A stretch of 64,000 nt of DNA from a candidate division TM6 bacterium GW2011_GWE2_42_60. GTDB lineage: Bacteria; Babelota; Babeliae; Babelales; Babelaceae. Below, in pieces: positions 58,733 to 64,000 of the stretch. The stretch's first letter is position 1. Each line of letters starts with the position of its first letter. The position numbers were made by a program, and so were the translations under genes. The stretch is from assembly GCA_000996275.1 (NCBI GenBank), contig LCEG01000001.1, positions 310,001-374,000 on the forward strand. Direction: 5' to 3'. A model generated the notes under the pieces. The model was not told the origin of the DNA, searched no databases, and worked only from the letters and a program-made list of their open reading frames with translations.

Positions 58733-60742
58733 TCAGTTCGCTCTTAAAAACGAAATGGAAATGTCGTTAAGTTTTTTTGTTATGAGTATTTGGTGAAGGG
58801 TTTGGGCAAATCGCGTTTGTTCGGGGAATAAAACCGTCCAATACGAATATTCTTGGAGAGTATTCTTCACGTATTCTTCATCCTGAAGATATTTTTCGAG
58901 CTGCTTTTGAGAGATTACAAATTGTTGCAGCCTCTGTTCGATTTGTTTGAAGATGTCTTTAACGAGGTGTAAGATGTTCTTGCTTCTCGCATTCGTCTGG
59001 TTGTCAAACCATGAGTAGAGGGGCTCTTTAGGGGCAAATTGGTAAATAGAAAAATTAAAGAAGTGCCGAAGTGCTTCACTAAGATAGGCATCGTTTGCAA
59101 GATATTTTTTAGTAAAGCTCTCAAAGTTTTGGTTGGTGTTTCCATATTCGATGCATGCCTGAGCTATCTCAAGAGAGTTTTTAATGTCTTGAGGTGCGTT
59201 AGTAAGTAGCGTTTTGTCGTAGGGAGCTTTGCCGCATTCTATCAAATAGTGCATGATTTTGATGAGCGTGATGCGGTGTTTGTTTTCGGTTGCTGGTGTT
59301 GCGGCATATGCTTTGATTGCTTTATCAAAAGTAAAGTCAGTAGAGGGTATATCAGAGAGGTATATTTTGCCGGTAAAGTGTTTGCTGGTGCATTTTCCAA
59401 AGAGGTATTTTATGATAGCCATCTCTTGTTGACGCTTTTCAGGCTCTTTTTGGGCTGTGTATACTTCCAACGCTTCTTCAAGAAAATAAGTACTCAAGAT
59501 GTCGAACTGCTTTTTTGTAATCTTAAAAGAATCGAAAAGTGCCTGCACGAGTTCACGTGAAAAGCACTTTATGGCAATCGAAATAGTGTCTTTTTCAGCA
59601 TCAGGATTTTCTTTTTTATAGACGGAGGTGAGATATTTTATAATTTCAAGCATCTCTCTGTCTTCTAGGTATATCCAAGTTTTGAGTTTGGGCAGATAAA
59701 GGGGGCGTCTAATAAATGCTTCGCAGGCTTCTTGCATGGGCTGTTTATCGAATATAGTATCATAGTGATGTAATGGTTTGAGGGTAACATGTACTGTTTC
59801 AATAAAGTATTTTACTAGCTTTAACGACCTTTCCTTTATGGCGCAATTAAGTGGAGTGTTGATGGCGGCTACGGCTTTATTAACATCAATTTTCCCTGTT
59901 TTAACAAGATACTCTATGATTTTGAATCGTTCATCACAATCTTTTTTATTGAATTCATTTGAGTAGTTGTTGATTGCTATGCCAAGTGATTCATTCGTGA
60001 CATCTGCATGGAGTTTTTCGACCGAATGGGTAACAAGCTCTAGAGAGCCCTCTTCAATTGCACGATTTAATAGTGTGTCTTTGGTTTGTAGCAGTTTGCC
60101 TTTGTATGCAAAGCTGTATGTTATGAATTTACTCTTGATACCACCATTCTTTTGTATGAGGTAATCGATAATGTTTTTTAGATTAGCGCGTGTTTTTTGA
60201 TCTTTTGTTTGCACAAAGCATTTTATCGCATATTCAAGGGGGGGGGTACTAATATCGCATGGCTCCTTACTTGAGGCATGGCATTGTTCCATAAGAAAAG
60301 TGACGGTATCGAGTGAGCCGTCTTCAATGGCGAACCCCAAGGGGTTGCGCAAACTAAAATCTGTTGAATTGATATTGATCATATTCCAGTCGGCAAGCTT
60401 TTTGGGAATGTATCTGGTTAGTGGATACGTTGCAAGAGTATTTATAATTTCTGTTCTGTACGAGATACCAATTGCAAGCGTGATTATTGCCCCCGTAAAT
60501 CCAGCGTAAGCAGCCAAAAAGACAAGTTCTGGGTTTTTTTTACAGTAGTCGATAATCCGGCTGTTTTTTACCAGTTCCCACGGTCTCGCCGCACTACTTT
60601 TTATAAATGCCGACCAATTTTTTTGTGTCAGTAGTTTGGTGGGACTATTTTTCAGCGCCATGGCCTCGAGAGGGGTTTGGCTTGCAGCGCAGGTAAAGCA
60701 GAGTAGGCAGAGTAGTTTTTTGAAAACCGTTTTTATGTCCAT
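58733..60742 (-). CDS. Secreted/membrane ankyrin-like repeat protein (669 aa)
   Basis: Same N-terminal segment as neighbours; degenerate ankyrin repeats (TPLNCAIKERSLKLVKYFIETVHV). Confidence 0.8.
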   Translation of the reverse strand: MDIKTVFKKLLCLLCFTCAASQTPLEAMALKNSPTKLLTQKNWSAFIKSSAARPWELVKNSRIIDYCKKNPELVFLAAYAGFTGAIITLAIGISYRTEIINTLATYPLTRYIPKKLADWNMININSTDFSLRNPLGFAIEDGSLDTVTFLMEQCHASSKEPCDISTPPLEYAIKCFVQTKDQKTRANLKNIIDYLIQKNGGIKSKFITYSFAYKGKLLQTKDTLLNRAIEEGSLELVTHSVEKLHADVTNESLGIAINNYSNEFNKKDCDERFKIIEYLVKTGKIDVNKAVAAINTPLNCAIKERSLKLVKYFIETVHVTLKPLHHYDTIFDKQPMQEACEAFIRRPLYLPKLKTWIYLEDREMLEIIKYLTSVYKKENPDAEKDTISIAIKCFSRELVQALFDSFKITKKQFDILSTYFLEEALEVYTAQKEPEKRQQEMAIIKYLFGKCTSKHFTGKIYLSDIPSTDFTFDKAIKAYAATPATENKHRITLIKIMHYLIECGKAPYDKTLLTNAPQDIKNSLEIAQACIEYGNTNQNFESFTKKYLANDAYLSEALRHFFNFSIYQFAPKEPLYSWFDNQTNARSKNILHLVKDIFKQIEQRLQQFVISQKQLEKYLQDEEYVKNTLQEYSYWTVLFPEQTRFAQTLHQILITKKLNDISISFLRAN
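60238..60246 (-). repeat. Poly-G/C tract (9 nt) within ankyrin CDS
   Basis: ttcaaGGGGGGGGGtactaat on the + strand, poly-C on the coding strand. Confidence 0.9.
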
Positions 60743-63216
60743 GGATCCAGCTCGCTCTTAAAATGAAATGAAATGTCGTTAAGTTTTTTTGCGAGAGGCG
60801 CAGCGCCAGGATTTTCATTTTTTTTGATTTGGTGAAGTTTTTGGGCAAATTGTTCTTGTGCGGGAAGCCTTACGGGAAGCTCTATGTTCCAGAAAAGGCG
60901 ATGGGGCGATGCAACGTCATTGATGATATCGGTAATTACTTTTTTGACCTCTAGGCACTTTTGTTTGGTTAGCGTGCTCATAAATGTTTCAAAAAACTGA
61001 TAGATTTTGGTGATTGTTTTTTTGCTGCCAGAAGTAAACAAGATGCGGAGGGCATCTTCACGATACACGTCATTCCCTAAATAGTTTACTGTGAAGTTTT
61101 CAAATGTTTCGGGGTTTGTTTCAAGCTTGTGGCAAGCTTCGGCTAAGGCAAGATAATTTTTTATTTCTTGCGAAGTATTTTGGGGGATGATGCCATTGCG
61201 TATTCCGCCATGTTCGACCACATATTTGATTATGTCGAGACGATTTTTTTGGTCTGTTCCGGAGGCGTAGGGTGCAATCGTGAGCCCAAGAAACTTATCG
61301 AAATTGTGGGTAAATGAGCTTGAAGATAAATTCATTTTTAGGAGATATTTGATTATCTCAATCAATTTTGGGCGATCGACTGATTCAGAACCTTCTTCGG
61401 AATTATAGAGGCTAAGCGCATCATGCAATAACGAGTGGGAACCGCTTTTACAGAGCGCGCAGCTATTAAGGTCGCCGGTAAGATCTACTTTTGCGGTATT
61501 GATGAGATAGTCAATGATTTTGAAAAAGTGCTTATGCTGGTAGTGCTTAAACTCGTTACTCCAATAGGGGTGTTTTTTCACAACAGAAAGATAGGATTTG
61601 AGTGCTTGGTGAAGCGGTGTGACGCCATGTATGGTATCATTACTTTTTTGATTGATATCGAACTGTTTGCTTTCAACAAGAATGCGGACAGCCTCGAGGT
61701 TGCTTTTTTTTATAGTCTGGCAAAGAAGGCGAGGGCCCTTTGTTTTGAGATCAATTTTGTTTGTTTCAACAAGAAGCTTAACGACTTCGGGCGCTCCTTG
61801 ACCTATTGCGTGTTCAAGTAAATAAAGTAATGAGTCGTCAAACAGATTTGTTTCAAGGTACTGTTTGATGATATTAAACAGTGCGAGATGATTGTTTTGT
61901 GGATAGTCATCGTCACAGCAATTTTCACAACCATGTCTTCTAATTGCAGTGTATAAGGCGCCATCGAGGACAGTTTTTGTACAGACTTCTGTGCGCGTGA
62001 TCTCAAAAAGAAGCTTAATGATGTCAAAGGCGTTACTATTGAGAGAATAATTCTCAAAGGCCTTTTCAAGAAGCGAAACTGAATGCTTTTTGCATTTCAT
62101 GTCGAACAAAAGCGGAATTTCTCGTATTTTGCCGAGTGGGATAGTATATTTTTTTGCGATATCGATTAATTGGGAAACAGCTTCTTTTGAGCCCTTATGT
62201 ATGGATTTATAGAGCGCTGCGTAGAGTCTGTCTATCTGTTCTTCTTTATTGGGGCATTGTTCGATGCAGCAGCGAATAATTTTGAAACTATACTCACGTT
62301 GCTTTTGGTCTTTGGCGTCGAAATAGGTATCAAAGATTACATCGAAGGTGAGGTGTGGGTTCTCTCCTTTACGACAATCTAGGAAATAAGTGATGTAGCC
62401 GTCGTTATATTGTGTGGAAGAGTAGAGTGTATAGAGATAGTCTTTTTCTGTTTTGACACAATGCTCCATGATTTCAAAAAAAGTATTGCGTGATTGGTCA
62501 TTTGGAGTGGATAAATACATTTGAAATAACTTGATAAAAGGTGGAAGATTGTATTGAGATTCTGTTGACTTCAGGTTTAGGTCAGCATCTCCCTCTTCAA
62601 TAAGGTATTTAATGATTTTTGGATTGCCTTTTTTTAAAGCAAGAGTAAATGGGGTATCAAACCACCCGCAGTGAGTATTAACGCTCTTTTTATTTATCCC
62701 AACAAACAATTTTATCGAATCAAGGTCATCGTTTTCTAGGGCATAGTAGAAGGGGTTTTTATTATTATCGCATTGAGTGATATCGACCTTTAAGTCTTTT
62801 GCAAGATAAACAATTGCATTCGACATCTTGTTTTTTGTGGCATAGGTCATGGGCATTACTGAAAAATAGTCAGTGGTGGAAGTATTGATGATCTTCCAAT
62901 CATGAAGTTTTTTGGCGAAGCCCTGTGTTTGAGTATGTTCTGCAAGATGAGTGAAGATAAAATTGCGGGAAAGGTAGAGGCAAAGGGCGCTGATCCCGAC
63001 TGCTGCAGTAACGCATGTTGTCGTTAAGAGTGGTTGTTTTGAACAAAGCTGCTTAAGGCTGATAAAAGGTCTCGCGGCACTACTTTTTATAAATGCTGAC
63101 CAATTTTTTTGTGTCAGTATCTTGGTGGGACTCCTTTGCAGCGTCATGGCCTCGAGAGCGATAGGGCTTGCAGCGCAGGTAAAACAGAGTGCGGAAAATA
63201 TTATTTTTTTTATCAT
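60733..63216 (-). CDS. Secreted/membrane ankyrin-like repeat protein (827 aa)
   Basis: Same N-terminal segment (SPTKILTQKNWSAFIKSSAARP); ankyrin-like repeats (TPFTLALKKGNPKIIKYLIEEGDADLNLKS). Confidence 0.8.
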   Translation of the reverse strand: MIKKIIFSALCFTCAASPIALEAMTLQRSPTKILTQKNWSAFIKSSAARPFISLKQLCSKQPLLTTTCVTAAVGISALCLYLSRNFIFTHLAEHTQTQGFAKKLHDWKIINTSTTDYFSVMPMTYATKNKMSNAIVYLAKDLKVDITQCDNNKNPFYYALENDDLDSIKLFVGINKKSVNTHCGWFDTPFTLALKKGNPKIIKYLIEEGDADLNLKSTESQYNLPPFIKLFQMYLSTPNDQSRNTFFEIMEHCVKTEKDYLYTLYSSTQYNDGYITYFLDCRKGENPHLTFDVIFDTYFDAKDQKQREYSFKIIRCCIEQCPNKEEQIDRLYAALYKSIHKGSKEAVSQLIDIAKKYTIPLGKIREIPLLFDMKCKKHSVSLLEKAFENYSLNSNAFDIIKLLFEITRTEVCTKTVLDGALYTAIRRHGCENCCDDDYPQNNHLALFNIIKQYLETNLFDDSLLYLLEHAIGQGAPEVVKLLVETNKIDLKTKGPRLLCQTIKKSNLEAVRILVESKQFDINQKSNDTIHGVTPLHQALKSYLSVVKKHPYWSNEFKHYQHKHFFKIIDYLINTAKVDLTGDLNSCALCKSGSHSLLHDALSLYNSEEGSESVDRPKLIEIIKYLLKMNLSSSSFTHNFDKFLGLTIAPYASGTDQKNRLDIIKYVVEHGGIRNGIIPQNTSQEIKNYLALAEACHKLETNPETFENFTVNYLGNDVYREDALRILFTSGSKKTITKIYQFFETFMSTLTKQKCLEVKKVITDIINDVASPHRLFWNIELPVRLPAQEQFAQKLHQIKKNENPGAAPLAKKLNDISFHFKSELDPWT

Positions 63217-64000
63217 GAGTATTTTCTTAAAAGTTCTGATTTATTATATGGCCTTTGGTAAGGGTGCTTTTGCAACAAGAAAGAATATGTTGATTGTAAG
63301 AAGGACGAAATGCGGCTTTTGAAAGGGAATCGATTAAAATGCCAGAGAAGTGCTACTCCTAAGATGCCGCAGCATGATACCGATATCCAAAAAACTTTAT
63401 TTCTAAAAGCTGCTTGCTCCCTGTTCTTTCGGGTGAGTTCCGCTTTTGCTTTTGTCAGTGTGTTGTTAAAAGCAGTTTCGATTTTCTTAAAATTTTCGAT
63501 AATTGCTGTGTTGAAGTCGCGCATTTCTTTGGCAACAGCGCATGTTTCACCGTCCCAGAGAGCGATGCTTTCTTCTTCCATGAGCTTGAGCGAACTCGAA
63601 AATTCTTTTAACGAGTTGTTAAGTTCTTCTATAAAATCAGTTAATTCGGTTGATGTATAAGCGTCAAGATCTTTGATTGCGTAGGCAGTTGCTTTTTTGA
63701 AGAAATTTTTGCAGCTTTCGAGCTTGTCACAGGAGAAACCGCTTTCTTGTAGCTGTCTTTTTCCCCCAAAAATAGTGTTGTTGAAGTGGATAATGAGGTT
63801 TAAATTCCAAGCAAAAGGATTGCTTCTCTCTATAGAAAGAAGATTCGCGTAGTCCCATCGATCTCCACTAGGACATGCTATGGCTACAAAATCGCCACTA
63901 TCAGAAGGACGGACTTGCCCAATCCAATTATTCAAAAAAGGCACGGCTTGCTCTTGTTGAGAGGCGCTGAGTTCTTTCCAAAATTGAGAAAGAGTATTCA
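63213..64000 (-). CDS. Protein of unknown function with C-terminal TM segment (continues beyond right edge)
   Basis: Frame is open upstream of the listed GTG at 63944 to the window edge (…QFWKELSASQQEQAVPFLNNW…); ends ATGA-overlapping the next gene. Confidence 0.7.
   Translation of the reverse strand, partial: NTLSQFWKELSASQQEQAVPFLNNWIGQVRPSDSGDFVAIACPSGDRWDYANLLSIERSNPFAWNLNLIIHFNNTIFGGKRQLQESGFSCDKLESCKNFFKKATAYAIKDLDAYTSTELTDFIEELNNSLKEFSSSLKLMEEESIALWDGETCAVAKEMRDFNTAIIENFKKIETAFNNTLTKAKAELTRKNREQAAFRNKVFWISVSCCGILGVALLWHFNRFPFKSRISSFLQSTYSFLLQKHPYQRPYNKSELLRKYS

Overview
This 64 kb window is densely coding. It is probably a chromosomal segment of an intracellular, Candidatus Dependentiae (TM6)-like bacterium. 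That is an inference from two tandem ADP/ATP (NTT/Tlc) translocases, many large secreted proteins without recognisable domains, an ankyrin-repeat protein cluster, and adenosine salvage alongside an ordinary housekeeping core. Recognisable core genes: dnaJ (partial), adenosine deaminase, mnmG, topA, lon, two NTT translocases, rpsB, tRNA-Ser, SRP RNA, dnaX, der, hpf/raiA, dsbD, two tRNA-Ala, cca, tolQ-tolR-tolA/tonB-tolB, ftsH, rpmB, rpsT, PBP2 (mrdA), a Xer recombinase, ogt, acpP, gltX, rpmF and a DUF4143-type AAA ATPase. The main items for follow-up are: (1) a DUF4143-type ATPase gene bracketed by near-identical ~53 bp direct repeats built from an 18-bp motif phased at exactly 32 bp; (2) a secreted protein with a caspase-like (clan CD) His/Cys dyad fused to ankyrin repeats; (3) an FtsH with two intact AAA modules in tandem; (4) an S2 protein with a long repetitive RG-rich tail interrupted by an apparent 13-nt deletion/frameshift; (5) a shared C-terminal FxDFAxAL motif in otherwise unrelated secreted proteins; (6) in-frame GGN-encoding minisatellites in ogt and dsbD; (7) interspersed palindromic intergenic repeats; (8) poly-G tracts inside putative effector genes. 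All calls come from reading the sequence and supplied translations; no searches were run.
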